DNA of 64,000 nt, taken from the NCBI RefSeq assembly GCF_000622385.1, contig NZ_JASD01000006.1, forward strand, positions 62,001-126,000. Reading direction: 5' to 3'. This document shows positions 1-8,553 of this stretch, piece by piece. The position numbers and the translations under genes were made by a program. The notes under the pieces are model-generated. The model did not search any database, was not told where the DNA came from, and worked only from the letters and a program-made list of their open reading frames with translations. This DNA is from Sulfitobacter noctilucicola (GTDB lineage: Bacteria; Pseudomonadota; Alphaproteobacteria; Rhodobacterales; Rhodobacteraceae). Position 1 is the first letter of the stretch, and each line of letters opens with the position of its first letter.

Positions 1-1
1 G

Positions 2-187
2 CTTTGGCATCTTGGACTTTACACAGGCATCCTTCCGGAACCCATCAAACCCTGCACCGAGACTGGCCCGTCTTGTACCGGCGATAACCAGTTATTCCTT
101 GGCGTCCCAATTCCGCTCTTGGCGCTCATAGCCTTCGCTCTGATCGCACTCTTTTCGTTAATCTCCCTGAAGGAGCCCCGCACGTGA
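2..187 (+). CDS. DsbB-like disulfide bond formation protein, C-terminal part
   Basis: The frame is open from the window edge to a TGA that overlaps the GTG of the next gene. About 61 residues remain. They contain a periplasmic loop with two cysteines (PCTETGPSCTGD), a conserved IP turn and a last hydrophobic helix ending in a basic tail. This is the layout of the second half of DsbB/BdbC quinone-linked thiol oxidases, which reoxidise a DsbA partner, and a DsbA-like gene follows immediately. The N-terminal CXXC half lies outside the window. Confidence 0.75.
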   Translation, partial: LWHLGLYTGILPEPIKPCTETGPSCTGDNQLFLGVPIPLLALIAFALIALFSLISLKEPRT

Positions 188-843
188 AAAGTAAATCAAT
201 CGTTCTAGTCGCATTAGCTGCAGGTCTCGCAATATTTGCGGCCGCTGCCTGGAATCAATCCCGCACTGCACCAGTTGCCGTGGTCGAACCGCTTCAATCC
301 GAGCAAACAGAGGCGCTGATGCGTCCCTATTCTCCCATCATGGGACCCGAGGACGCCCCCGTCACAATCGTGGAATTTTTCGATCCCGCCTGCGAAGCCT
401 GCCGTGCTTTCTATCCGATCATAAAGGACATCATGGCTGAGCACGGCGATCAGGTTCGCGTCGTTCTTCGATACACCCCGTTTCATGGCCCGGCGTCAGA
501 AGAGGCGATCAGGGTAATGGAAGCGGCACGCATGCAGGGTGTCTTTATCCCGGTCAAAGAAGCGATCCTAGAACAACAGCCACGCTGGGCGTCGCACGGT
601 GAACCTGCGCCGGGTTTGCTCCTTAGTATTGCGGAACAGGCTGGCCTTGACGTTGAAGCGGCCCAAGACCAAATGAGGGCGCCGCAAACTGTTGCAATCC
701 TTAATCAGGACCGCGCAGACGTTGAAACGATGGAGATCCGTGGCACCCCCACTTTCTTTGTAAACGGCAAACCTCTTGATCCCTTCGGCGCCGACGAGTT
801 GCGCGCCCTCGTTGCTGCGGAAGTCGCTGCGCATGAATCCTGA
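184..843 (+). CDS. DsbA-family thioredoxin-like protein
   Basis: The protein has 219 residues. An N-terminal membrane or signal segment (about 5-22) is followed by a thioredoxin fold with the active site C70-E-A-C73 inside FFDPACEACRAF. A cis-proline loop GTPTFFVNG lies near residue 190. This is the DsbA/BdbD arrangement for periplasmic thiol oxidation. It starts with GTG overlapping the end of the upstream DsbB-like gene, so the two probably form a redox couple. The next genes (PCu(A)C, SCO) suggest it serves maturation of copper proteins or secreted metal-binding proteins. Confidence 0.85.
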   Translation: MKSKSIVLVALAAGLAIFAAAAWNQSRTAPVAVVEPLQSEQTEALMRPYSPIMGPEDAPVTIVEFFDPACEACRAFYPIIKDIMAEHGDQVRVVLRYTPFHGPASEEAIRVMEAARMQGVFIPVKEAILEQQPRWASHGEPAPGLLLSIAEQAGLDVEAAQDQMRAPQTVAILNQDRADVETMEIRGTPTFFVNGKPLDPFGADELRALVAAEVAAHES

Positions 844-868
844 ACAATTGGCTATTAGGAACAAACCC

Positions 869-1330
869 ATGAAATCAACTGCCTACATCGCCATCGCATT
901 CAGCCTCTTAATTGGGTTGCCCGCCTCTGCTGTGGCGGATTCCGGCGACATTGTAGTCGAAGACGCATGGGCCCGCGCTTCTATCGGCACCAACCGCCCA
1001 GGCGCAGCTTACATGATCCTGCGCAACACGGGTTCTGACCCGGTGACATTGGTCGGGCTGGAAACCCCATTGGCCATGATGCCGGACATCCACGAAACCA
1101 CGACTGATTTAAATGGTGTCAGTTCCATGGGCCCTGTCGGTGAAATCACCATTCTTCCGGGCGAAAGTGTTTCGCTGGAACCGGGCGGCATGCATGCCAT
1201 GTTGATGCGCTTGCAAACCAAGATGGTCGAAGGGGAGACCTTTCCGCTGACACTGAACTTTGCTGATGGCGGGACGCTGAACGTTGATGTGCCTATTCTT
1301 GGCATTGCCGCCCGCGGGCCGGAGGGCTGA
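869..1330 (+). CDS. PCu(A)C-type periplasmic copper chaperone
   Basis: A signal peptide ends near AVADSG. The mature domain has the PCu(A)C copper site H75, M87, M108, H109 and M111, i.e. the H-Mx11-M-x20-MHxM pattern. Proteins of this family hold Cu(I) in the periplasm and deliver it, with SCO, to the CuA centre of cytochrome c oxidase. The ATG at 869 is chosen over upstream in-frame codons because it directly precedes the signal peptide. The stop overlaps the start of the SCO gene (ATGA-like coupling), which supports one operon. Confidence 0.88.
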   Translation: MKSTAYIAIAFSLLIGLPASAVADSGDIVVEDAWARASIGTNRPGAAYMILRNTGSDPVTLVGLETPLAMMPDIHETTTDLNGVSSMGPVGEITILPGESVSLEPGGMHAMLMRLQTKMVEGETFPLTLNFADGGTLNVDVPILGIAARGPEG

Positions 1331-1953
1331 TGAACCGGCGCACGCTCCTTACTTTTGGCGCAGCCGTGAGCGGCGTTGTTGCGCTAACGCTGTTCATCGG
1401 CTGGTGGCAGGTTGATGGGCCGGGTGCGCCTGAGCCGGTGGCTCAGCGACCTTTGCCGCTTACCCAAATGGAATTCCAGATGACCAACCAGGACGGGGCA
1501 ACCGTTGGACCTGCGTCACTTATCGGTAATCCATCAATGGTGTTTTTCGGCTTCACATATTGCCCTGATGTGTGCCCCACCACATTGTCGGACATCTCTG
1601 GTTGGCTCGACGATCTTGGCGATGAGGTTGCGGACCTGAATGTCGTATTCATCACGGTAGACCCAGAACGCGATACCGTGGACGCCATGGCCGACTATAT
1701 CAGCTATTTTCACCCTGCCATCCAAGGCTGGAGCGGAACGCTGGATACGACGGCACGGGCAGCGGCGGGCTTCCGCGCACGATATGAAAAAGTCGCCACG
1801 GAGGGCGGCGACTATGCAATGAACCATACGGCAAGCGTCTTTCTCTTTGATGCTGAGGGGCAGTTTTCCGGCACGATAGATTACCATGAACAACGGGAAT
1901 TCGCGGTGCCAAAAATCCGCCGCGTCCTGACAATGGAAGAAGAAACATCATGA
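1330..1953 (+). CDS. SCO1/SenC-family copper chaperone
   Basis: The protein has 207 residues: an N-terminal membrane anchor (about 8-27) and a thioredoxin-like domain with the SCO copper ligands C78 and C82 in FTYCPDVCP, plus the downstream histidine in NHTASVF. SCO proteins act with PCu(A)C in copper insertion or thiol reduction at the CuA site of terminal oxidases. It overlaps the previous gene by one base and the next by four, so translation is probably coupled. No oxidase genes are in the window, so a broader role in copper stress is possible. Confidence 0.9.
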   Translation: MNRRTLLTFGAAVSGVVALTLFIGWWQVDGPGAPEPVAQRPLPLTQMEFQMTNQDGATVGPASLIGNPSMVFFGFTYCPDVCPTTLSDISGWLDDLGDEVADLNVVFITVDPERDTVDAMADYISYFHPAIQGWSGTLDTTARAAAGFRARYEKVATEGGDYAMNHTASVFLFDAEGQFSGTIDYHEQREFAVPKIRRVLTMEEETS

Positions 1954-3323
1954 AGTTGAGGTATCCTGCCTTTGGTGTCTTAGGCGCTACTTTAGTCCTA
2001 ACGCTAATCTTGGCATCCCAGACCAACTGGGGAACGTCCCGGGCACCCGATGCAATTGCTGTGGCGTCGAATTGGCAGCCCGTTCCCTTGCGACAGCCAT
2101 CTATGTCGCTGCAAACGGAGGCACCCTCCTGGAGCACGATTGCGGCAGCTGACAAAGTCATTTGGTCCTCAGAACCGCCGGAGCCCCTAGCTTACGACAG
2201 AGCATTTTTGGAAACGGCCTCGCCAGTGGTATCCTGGTCGGGCACCTTGTCCTCGGGTGAAACCTTAGATGCATTGCTGTCTGCGGCGGGCCTTTCTGCT
2301 GGTGATCGCGCCGAAGTAGCTCTGGCCATGGCGGCAGAATATGACCTGCGCAAGCTTAGACCCGGATATGGCATCGAGATTGAAACTTCCGTTTCCGGAT
2401 CGCTGAGACGAGCCGTATTGTCTGTTGACGAAGGCGTCCAAATCGAAGCGGTTTTCACAGATGAGACCGCCACTCGGAGAATACTGCCTGAGCCTGATTT
2501 GGTGCTGCGGGCGGCAGATACGACGGTGCAAAACTCGATTTCGGCAACTCTTGCATCGGCAGATGTTCCCGCTCGGTTTGCCGTAGACTTGGCTGAGATG
2601 TTGGGGGGGACTGTAGACTTCCGGCGTGATTTGAAAGGCGACGAACCGTTGCAATTGATGTGGCGTGAAGCCAGGCTCAGCGACCAAATTATCGGACAAC
2701 CTCACCTGTCCTTCGCTGCGCTGACCATCGACGAAACCCGTTATGAGATCGTGTGGCCGGACGACAACTCTGGAAACGCGACAATTTTTGTCGATGGAGA
2801 AGTGTTGCGCGTGTTCGCGCAGCCTGTGAAGGGAGCGCGGTTGAGTTCGGTGTATGGCAACCGCAGACATCCGGTGTATGGAGATGTGCGCATGCATACA
2901 GGGGTCGATTTTGCAGCTCCGCATGGGACGCCCGTTTATGCCACCGCACCTGGAACTATCTCCTTTGTTGGCCGACGCGGCGGCTATGGACGCGTGGTCG
3001 AGATCGCGCATGGCTCGGACACTATGACCCGCTATGCCCATCTGAGTTTCGTGCCCGACGGTCTTTCGGTCGGAGATAGGGTTACAGCGGGTGAGGCTAT
3101 CGGTCGCGTTGGCGCGACAGGAACTGCGACGGGTCCAAATCTGCATTATGAAGTGCGGGTGGATGGCCGACCCACAGATCCAATGTCGGAAGAACGGCTT
3201 GCCGAAGCGGCAAACGCAGAAGGAACCAATCCAGACATTGTAGCACGTCTTCATGAGAGCCGGGCCCAGTTTACTGGATTACTTGATTCGGATGTCGCTC
3301 AAACGATGTCGGAAAGGCTTTAG
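1950..3323 (+). CDS. M23-family peptidoglycan metalloendopeptidase
   Basis: The protein has 457 residues with an N-terminal hydrophobic signal-anchor. A long central region resembles the N-terminal domains of the murein DD-endopeptidases MepM/NlpD. A C-terminal LytM (M23) domain begins near residue 300. Zinc ligands are visible: H316 and D320 in HTGVDFA, then the downstream pairs YAHLS and LHYEV. Such enzymes cut peptide cross-links in peptidoglycan. It is translationally coupled to the SCO gene. Its presence among metal genes, with LspA and an L,D-transpeptidase nearby, suggests cell-wall adjustment goes with this resistance block. Confidence 0.88.
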   Translation: MKLRYPAFGVLGATLVLTLILASQTNWGTSRAPDAIAVASNWQPVPLRQPSMSLQTEAPSWSTIAAADKVIWSSEPPEPLAYDRAFLETASPVVSWSGTLSSGETLDALLSAAGLSAGDRAEVALAMAAEYDLRKLRPGYGIEIETSVSGSLRRAVLSVDEGVQIEAVFTDETATRRILPEPDLVLRAADTTVQNSISATLASADVPARFAVDLAEMLGGTVDFRRDLKGDEPLQLMWREARLSDQIIGQPHLSFAALTIDETRYEIVWPDDNSGNATIFVDGEVLRVFAQPVKGARLSSVYGNRRHPVYGDVRMHTGVDFAAPHGTPVYATAPGTISFVGRRGGYGRVVEIAHGSDTMTRYAHLSFVPDGLSVGDRVTAGEAIGRVGATGTATGPNLHYEVRVDGRPTDPMSEERLAEAANAEGTNPDIVARLHESRAQFTGLLDSDVAQTMSERL

Positions 3324-3326
3324 ATA

Positions 3327-3776
3327 ATGAAAAAACTCTCACTCTCCGCCTTGCTCACGCTCGCATTGGCTGGGCAATCGATTGCCCAAACGACCCCAAT
3401 TGAAGTCGTTAAGACGAATGGTTGCGGTTGCTGCCTAGCGTGGATGAAACACCTCGAAGAAAACGGCTTCGAACCCACAGGTGAAGATATGTTTGCGGGC
3501 CTTTTTGTACGCTTCAAACTCGATAATGGCGTTCCGCAAAGAATGGTGTCCTGTCACACGGGTCTGGTAGAGGGCTACGTGATCGAGGGCCACGTGCCAG
3601 CAGATGATATTCGCAGGTTACTCAGCGAAAGGCCGGACGCAATAGGCCTCGCGGTGCCGGACATGCCACTTGGCTCACCTGGTATGGATCAGAGCCGCTG
3701 GCGTGAGGCCTACGACGTGTTTCTCATCAACAACGACGGGTCGACAGAAGTCTTCTCAAGCTATTCTGGCGATTGA
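3327..3776 (+). CDS. DUF411 metal-binding secreted protein
   Basis: A signal peptide ends near QSIAQ. The mature part starts with the hallmark GCGCC cysteine cluster (about residues 33-37) followed by W-x-x-HLEENGF, and later has the conserved SCHT, EGHVPA and PGMPLGSPGM motifs. DUF411 proteins sit in copper and metal resistance clusters and probably bind metal in the periplasm; the biochemical role is not settled. Two further DUF411 genes occur at 43135-43602 and 52173-52667, giving three diverged copies in this window. Confidence 0.88.
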   Translation: MKKLSLSALLTLALAGQSIAQTTPIEVVKTNGCGCCLAWMKHLEENGFEPTGEDMFAGLFVRFKLDNGVPQRMVSCHTGLVEGYVIEGHVPADDIRRLLSERPDAIGLAVPDMPLGSPGMDQSRWREAYDVFLINNDGSTEVFSSYSGD

Positions 3777-4585
3777 AGCCATTTGAAACGAAAGATCTGA
3801 ATTTGGACACTCTCTCCCCTATTATGCTCGGATTTCTGGGTAGTCTTGCCGCAGGCTCAATGACGGCCATTGGCGCAATACCCGTGCTTTTTGGTCGCGT
3901 GCCGTCTCGCGCTACCCGAGACCTGTCACTTGGTTTCGCGGCGGGCGTGATGCTTGCTGCATCCTTCTTTTCGCTGATTATTCCTGCTCTTGATGCGGCT
4001 GAATTGCGATATGTGAACGAGGCAGCACCGGCCGCAATTGTGTGTATTGCGATCCTTCTTGGGATGGGTGCCGTGGCACTCATGAACGAGAAACTACCGC
4101 ATGAGCATTTCAGCACAGGTCGCGAAGGGCCTGAGGCAGCATCGCTCCGCAGGGTGTGGTTGTTCATCATCGCCATCACGATCCACAACTTTCCCGAAGG
4201 GCTGGCGGTGGGCGTCGGCTTTGGCGCAGACGGTGTGTCAGGCGGTATGCCGCTTGCCATCGGGATCGGGCTGCAGAATGCGCCCGAAGGTCTGGCCGTC
4301 GCGGTGTCACTGCTCGGCGAAGGGTATTCGAAAGTCCGGGCTTGGGGGATCGCCGCATTAACTGGCATGGTTGAACCCATTGGCGGACTTTTGGGTGCGG
4401 GGATCATCACGATCTCGGAACCGCTTCTCCCTTGGGGTTTGGCGTTTGCGGCAGGCGCGATGCTCTACGTTATCAGTCACGAGATCATTCCTGAAACCCA
4501 CCGAAGCGGTCATCAGAACAAGGCCACGCTCGGCCTTGCGATCGGCTTGGTCATCATGCTGTTTTTGGACGTCTGGCTCGGGTAA
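3773..4585 (+). CDS. ZIP-family divalent metal transporter
   Basis: About eight membrane helices. The ZIP signature in helix IV, HNFPEGLAVGVGFG, and the matching NAPEGLAVAV in helix V carry the intramembrane metal ligands. A His/Glu-containing cytoplasmic loop lies before helix IV. Members move Zn2+, Fe2+ or Mn2+ into the cytosol (ZupT-like). The TTG at 3773 overlaps the DUF411 stop; an ATG at 3824 is the alternative start and would keep all helices. An importer inside an otherwise detoxifying cluster is notable. Confidence 0.85.
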   Translation: MKPFETKDLNLDTLSPIMLGFLGSLAAGSMTAIGAIPVLFGRVPSRATRDLSLGFAAGVMLAASFFSLIIPALDAAELRYVNEAAPAAIVCIAILLGMGAVALMNEKLPHEHFSTGREGPEAASLRRVWLFIIAITIHNFPEGLAVGVGFGADGVSGGMPLAIGIGLQNAPEGLAVAVSLLGEGYSKVRAWGIAALTGMVEPIGGLLGAGIITISEPLLPWGLAFAAGAMLYVISHEIIPETHRSGHQNKATLGLAIGLVIMLFLDVWLG

Positions 4586-4591
4586 AAAACG

Positions 4592-5059
4592 ATGAAGATA
4601 TTCATCCTTCCCGGCCTGACTACAGTGTTGATCGCTCTTTTCGTGGATCAAGTCACGAAGTTCTTTGTCATGGACAACGCATCCTCGTTTGCCACCGGCA
4701 TTCAAATCTTACCCATTTTCGACCTTGTGTATGTTCAAAATGATGGGGTTAGCTTCGGGATGTTCGGGGGCATGCCTTGGTGGGGACTGTCGGCATTGGC
4801 GCTCGTGATATGCACTGTTCTCGGCGTGATGCTTTTTCGCAGCGACAATCACATCGAAGCTGTCGCGCTTGGTGCTATCATTGGCGGCGCACTCGGTAAC
4901 GTCGTAGATCGCTTCCGATTTCAAGCCGTTACCGACTTTCTGAGCTTCCACATCGCTGGCCTGTATTGGCCGGCCTTCAACCTTGCCGATGTATTTGTCG
5001 TGTGTGGCGTGGGGGTACTTTTGTTGTATCCGCTGCGGAGGGCACGTTTTCAGGCATAA
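4592..5059 (+). CDS. lspA: Lipoprotein signal peptidase (signal peptidase II)
   Basis: The protein has 155 residues and four predicted membrane helices. The two catalytic aspartates lie in the conserved boxes GNVVDRF and FNLADVF, and the N-terminal box VDQVTKF is present. LspA removes signal peptides from prolipoproteins in the inner membrane. It is probably an accessory copy, because housekeeping lspA normally sits beside ileS, while this one lies between a ZIP transporter and an L,D-transpeptidase. Accessory lspA copies are common in mobile metal-resistance clusters. Its 3' end overlaps the convergent gene by 10 bases. Confidence 0.92.
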   Translation: MKIFILPGLTTVLIALFVDQVTKFFVMDNASSFATGIQILPIFDLVYVQNDGVSFGMFGGMPWWGLSALALVICTVLGVMLFRSDNHIEAVALGAIIGGALGNVVDRFRFQAVTDFLSFHIAGLYWPAFNLADVFVVCGVGVLLLYPLRRARFQA

Positions 5060-5559
5060 ATGTCGATGGGCGTTCCATCGCGCACCATGGCATAAATCTC
5101 TTCAATCTGCCGATCGGTGACCGCAATACATCCTGCGGTCCAGTCCTGCTTATTTGTCGGATCAATGCCCCGCCTCGGGCCACCGTGGATAAAGATATCA
5201 CCCCCTGGAGACCGGCTCTGAGCAGCCGCGAAAGCACGGTCTTCGGCATTGGGGTAAGAAATGCCTATTGAGAGATGAAACAGGCTCTCGGGATTTCGGC
5301 GATCGATGGTGTAGGTTCCTTCGGGCGTGCGTCCGTCGCCCTCGAATTGCTTGTGTCCTTCGGGGGCAAAACCAAGCCCGACCGGGAAAGTGCGCAACAC
5401 ACCCTGCGCGCCATCGAGAACGAGCAGTCGTTGAGATTTGTAGAGGCGCAGGCGTGTCACATCAGGGCCAGTGTACGACCTGAATTTGTTGGCGCATCCG
5501 GCCAAGAATGTAGCCACCGCACCAGATAGGAAAAGCCGTCTCGGTAATCTTGTTATCAT
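5050..5559 (-). CDS. YkuD-type L,D-transpeptidase, putative lipoprotein
   Basis: The catalytic YkuD block is complete: IHGG near the middle and the nucleophile motif TAGCIAVT, in which the Cys forms 3-3 peptidoglycan cross-links. The ATG at 5559 is preferred because it gives a basic start (MITRLPRR), a hydrophobic stretch and a lipobox LAGC; the in-frame ATG 63 bases further upstream adds a charged leader unlike a signal peptide. It converges on lspA. It could link outer-membrane or envelope changes to metal stress. About 169 residues. Confidence 0.82.
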   Translation of the reverse strand: MITRLPRRLFLSGAVATFLAGCANKFRSYTGPDVTRLRLYKSQRLLVLDGAQGVLRTFPVGLGFAPEGHKQFEGDGRTPEGTYTIDRRNPESLFHLSIGISYPNAEDRAFAAAQSRSPGGDIFIHGGPRRGIDPTNKQDWTAGCIAVTDRQIEEIYAMVRDGTPIDIYA

Positions 5560-5625
5560 CACTGCCCTATGCCTCTTCTTTGGAGGTTCGTTGTGCCTAT
5601 CGGATACAGCGTTGCCTTTCACCGA

Positions 5626-7968
5626 TCAATGGCCGTGTGCCAGCGCGCCTTTTGCCATTTCCTCGCCAACTTGCTCTCCGCTGCGCGGTCCTTGGTCGCC
5701 GTCGCGTGCTCCTATCAATCGCAAGGCGTTGGCGACAACGAGAAGCGAGACCCCGACGTCTGCCGCAATCGCGCCCCACATGGATGCCATACCGAAGGCA
5801 GTCGCCACGACGAAGACGGCCTTGGTTGCAAGGGACAGCCCGATGTTCTGTTTGATGATCGACATGGTCCTGCGCGAATGCCCGATCAGCCATGGAAGTT
5901 TGCCAATATCGTCCGTCATCAAAGCAATGTCTGCCGTTTCAATCGCAGCATCCGACCCAACTGCGCCCATTGCTATGCCGTAATGCGCACGCGCCATTGC
6001 CGGTGCGTCGTTCACTCCGTCCCCGATCATCGCGACGGTCGTATATTGCGCCACCAGTTCTTCGATGGCCGTGACCTTATCCTCGGGAAGGAGTTCGGCC
6101 CGCACCTCATCTATGCCCACCTCGGCAGCCACTGCTCTTGCCGTGGCCGCGTTGTCGCCGGTCAGCATCACGATCTTTTTGACACCTTGTGCGTGCAAAC
6201 GCGCGACAATGCCCTTGGCATCTGGCCGGATCCGGTCGCGCAGTTCGAGAACGCCGTTGACGCCGTTTGCATCACCGATCGCCACAAGCGTGCTTCCAGC
6301 GCCTTCGATCTGATTGCGCAGATCAGCCGGAATATTCCCGCCAAGACCCTTTTCCTCGGCAAACCGGTCTGAGCCGAGCCAGATGGACTGACCGCCCATT
6401 TGACCCTCAAGGCCGCGCCCAGGGACGGTTCGGGTATCCTCGGCGGCGACGATTTTTATTCCGTCCCGCTCTGCACGGCCAAGGATAGCCCGTGCTAGAG
6501 GATGTGAGGAACGCGCTTCGAGGGCCACGGCCCGTGCCATCAATTCGGCTTCGGTTGTGCCACCAAGCGGATAAATGGCCGCAACCTCGGGCTCACCCAT
6601 GGTGATCGTACCGGTCTTGTCCATTGCCAACGCAGTGGTGCGCCCGGGGGCTTCGACATAGGCCCCGCCTTTGATCAGCACACCATTTCGGGCGGATGCC
6701 GCAAGCGATGCAACAATGGACACTGGGGTCGAGATCACCAAGGCACATGGACAGGCGATGACCAGCAAAACCAGCGCGTTATAGAACCAAAAGCCCCAGT
6801 CGCCGCCCGCGACAAGTGGCGGGATTAAGGCAATGAAAATGGCAAACACCATCACAACTGGAGTGTAAATGCGGGCGAACTTTGTCACCCATTGTTCGAC
6901 CTCAGCGCGACGCGAATGTGCATCGCCAACCATGCGAATGATCTTGGACAGAACCGTGTCAGACGCGGCCATCGTTGCCCGTACGGTCAACGTGCCCTCA
7001 CCATTGATGGTGCCCGCGTAAACATCGTCGCCCGCCTCTTTTGGCACCAAAGCGCTTTCACCCGTAATGGGCGCCTGATCGACAGCTCCCGCCCCGCCGA
7101 CAACTTCTCCGTCCAGGGGAATGCGGTCCCCACCGCGCACGATGAACTTGGTTCCGACAGCGACGGCCGCGGCGGGAATATCCGTCTCAGACCCATCCTC
7201 GTTTATTACCCGCGCCGTCGCAGGCGCGAGGTCGAGAAGCGCCGAGACAGCATTGCGTGCCCGCCCGACGCTCCAGCTTTCAAGATAGAGCGAGAGTGAG
7301 AAGAAAAACGCAACAGTTGCGGCCTCAAAGAATTCTCCAAGCCCAATGGCACCGGCAACGGCAACCACCATCAACAGGTTCATATCAGGAGAGATCCGGC
7401 GCGCAGACGACCATGCTTTAGGTGCCACCAGCCACACACCGAATAGAATTGCGCCAGCGAACAAGGCAACCTCCGCCATTGGCATCGCGGATTCCCCATG
7501 GCCGGCAAAGATGCCGATGGCCCCGCCAATCCCGGTTTCAACGAGGTGGTAAATGAACCCCGCCGCCCAAAAGCCTCCGCTCAACATCGTAAACTGCTTT
7601 TGTTTCTTCAAATGTGCAGCCTGATCGGCGCTGGCGTCCTCGGCATCCCACGGCTTAGCCGTCATGCCTGTTGAAGCAACCAAATCAATAATCTGTTTCG
7701 ACGACGGGTTCGTCCCACCATCCAGAACCGTCATGCGCGCGTTGATAACATCAAAGGCGAGGTACTCCGCTCCACCGACCTTTGGTCCGACGACGCGGTT
7801 GAGGATCGAGACCTCTTCCGCGCAGTCCAAACCGCTGACGTGGAAACTACGCCCGTCGGAGGCGCTGACTTGCGTTGGCGGAACAGCATCACCACCGTAG
7901 CAACTTGTGCCTGTATCAGGCGAAGAAGCGGCATGATCGTGATCATGATGAGCAGCATCGTGTGGCAT
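5626..7968 (-). CDS. P1B-type heavy-metal efflux ATPase (Zn/Cd/Pb type)
   Basis: The protein has 780 residues. The N-terminus is histidine-rich (HHDHDHAA), followed by a degenerate HMA domain with GLDCAEE (about 46-52). Eight membrane helices, the phosphatase TGES (302-305), the intramembrane CPC (406-408), the phosphorylated D450 in DKTGT and the hinge GDGVNDAP are all present. The CPC motif and histidine-rich leader fit ZntA/CadA-like export of Zn2+, Cd2+ or Pb2+. It is transcribed alone from a MerR-type promoter at 8001-8031, although no MerR gene is adjacent. Confidence 0.92.
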   Translation of the reverse strand: MPHDAAHHDHDHAASSPDTGTSCYGGDAVPPTQVSASDGRSFHVSGLDCAEEVSILNRVVGPKVGGAEYLAFDVINARMTVLDGGTNPSSKQIIDLVASTGMTAKPWDAEDASADQAAHLKKQKQFTMLSGGFWAAGFIYHLVETGIGGAIGIFAGHGESAMPMAEVALFAGAILFGVWLVAPKAWSSARRISPDMNLLMVVAVAGAIGLGEFFEAATVAFFFSLSLYLESWSVGRARNAVSALLDLAPATARVINEDGSETDIPAAAVAVGTKFIVRGGDRIPLDGEVVGGAGAVDQAPITGESALVPKEAGDDVYAGTINGEGTLTVRATMAASDTVLSKIIRMVGDAHSRRAEVEQWVTKFARIYTPVVMVFAIFIALIPPLVAGGDWGFWFYNALVLLVIACPCALVISTPVSIVASLAASARNGVLIKGGAYVEAPGRTTALAMDKTGTITMGEPEVAAIYPLGGTTEAELMARAVALEARSSHPLARAILGRAERDGIKIVAAEDTRTVPGRGLEGQMGGQSIWLGSDRFAEEKGLGGNIPADLRNQIEGAGSTLVAIGDANGVNGVLELRDRIRPDAKGIVARLHAQGVKKIVMLTGDNAATARAVAAEVGIDEVRAELLPEDKVTAIEELVAQYTTVAMIGDGVNDAPAMARAHYGIAMGAVGSDAAIETADIALMTDDIGKLPWLIGHSRRTMSIIKQNIGLSLATKAVFVVATAFGMASMWGAIAADVGVSLLVVANALRLIGARDGDQGPRSGEQVGEEMAKGALAHGH

Positions 7969-8000
7969 GAGTTATCCTCAGATTCGCGACTATTTTGATT

Positions 8001-8031
8001 AGGATACGAGCTACAGCAACTAGAGCTTCAA
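8001..8031 (-). promoter_or_regulatory. MerR-family-type promoter of the P1B ATPase gene
   Basis: On the minus strand, TTGAAG (8031-8026) and TATCCT (8006-8001) are separated by 19 bp, the over-long spacer that MerR-family activators unwind. The spacer carries the half-dyad CTCTAGT-TG-CTGTAG. It closely resembles the promoters at 39609-39639 and 54772-54802, which do lie beside merR-family genes. Confidence 0.72.
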
Positions 8032-8207
8032 GAAGAAAAATGACAACGCGTCCGATTTTCGTTTGAACCGCGAAAACCTGCCTCAAATAGTCACCTTCGA
8101 ACATCGCGCCGGAGCAAGTTTTGAGGCCGACGGCGGGAAAGCTTGAATATCGTATGGCTTTCATCATATCAGCGAAGCAACAATATTCAGGTAAATGGAG
8201 CCAAAAG

Positions 8208-8483
8208 ATGATCAAGCGAAGTGCAGCCGTATTCACACTTATACCGCTCGTGAGCGCTTGCGCGGTCACCATGACCGAGCCTGAAGCCGCAAGCCCGACA
8301 CGTTCTATACCTGAGGAAGTGATTGCAATTGCAGGGCCCAATCAGGACATTATGTCGGCCTTCCTGCGCCCCGACGACAATTGCTTTTGGTACATGCACA
8401 ATGGCCCGGTTGAAAGAACACCTCTGCCACTCAGGACCTCTGATAGCCGTCACATTTGCATTCAACAGCCCGCTGAGACGTAA
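8208..8483 (+). CDS. Small putative lipoprotein, unknown function
   Basis: The product has about 91 residues: a basic start MIKR, a hydrophobic stretch and a lipobox-like VSAC, then a short polar domain with two further cysteines (DNCFWY and HICI). I do not recognise the family. The ATG at 8208 is chosen because it gives a clean signal peptide; longer in-frame starts at 8121 and 8154 would not. It lies between the P1B ATPase and an L,D-transpeptidase gene, so an envelope role is possible but only inferred. Confidence 0.55.
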   Translation: MIKRSAAVFTLIPLVSACAVTMTEPEAASPTRSIPEEVIAIAGPNQDIMSAFLRPDDNCFWYMHNGPVERTPLPLRTSDSRHICIQQPAET

Positions 8484-8553
8484 CAACGAAAACGGCCCTA
8501 AATTCATCAGAGCCATTTTCATTCGTTTGCTGTGATCGACGATGCTTTGACTG

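Noticed and set aside
2265..3254. Open frame of 329 codons antisense to the M23 peptidase gene
   Set aside because: Cys/His/Arg-rich with no domain; it mirrors the codon bias of a clear coding gene on the other strand.
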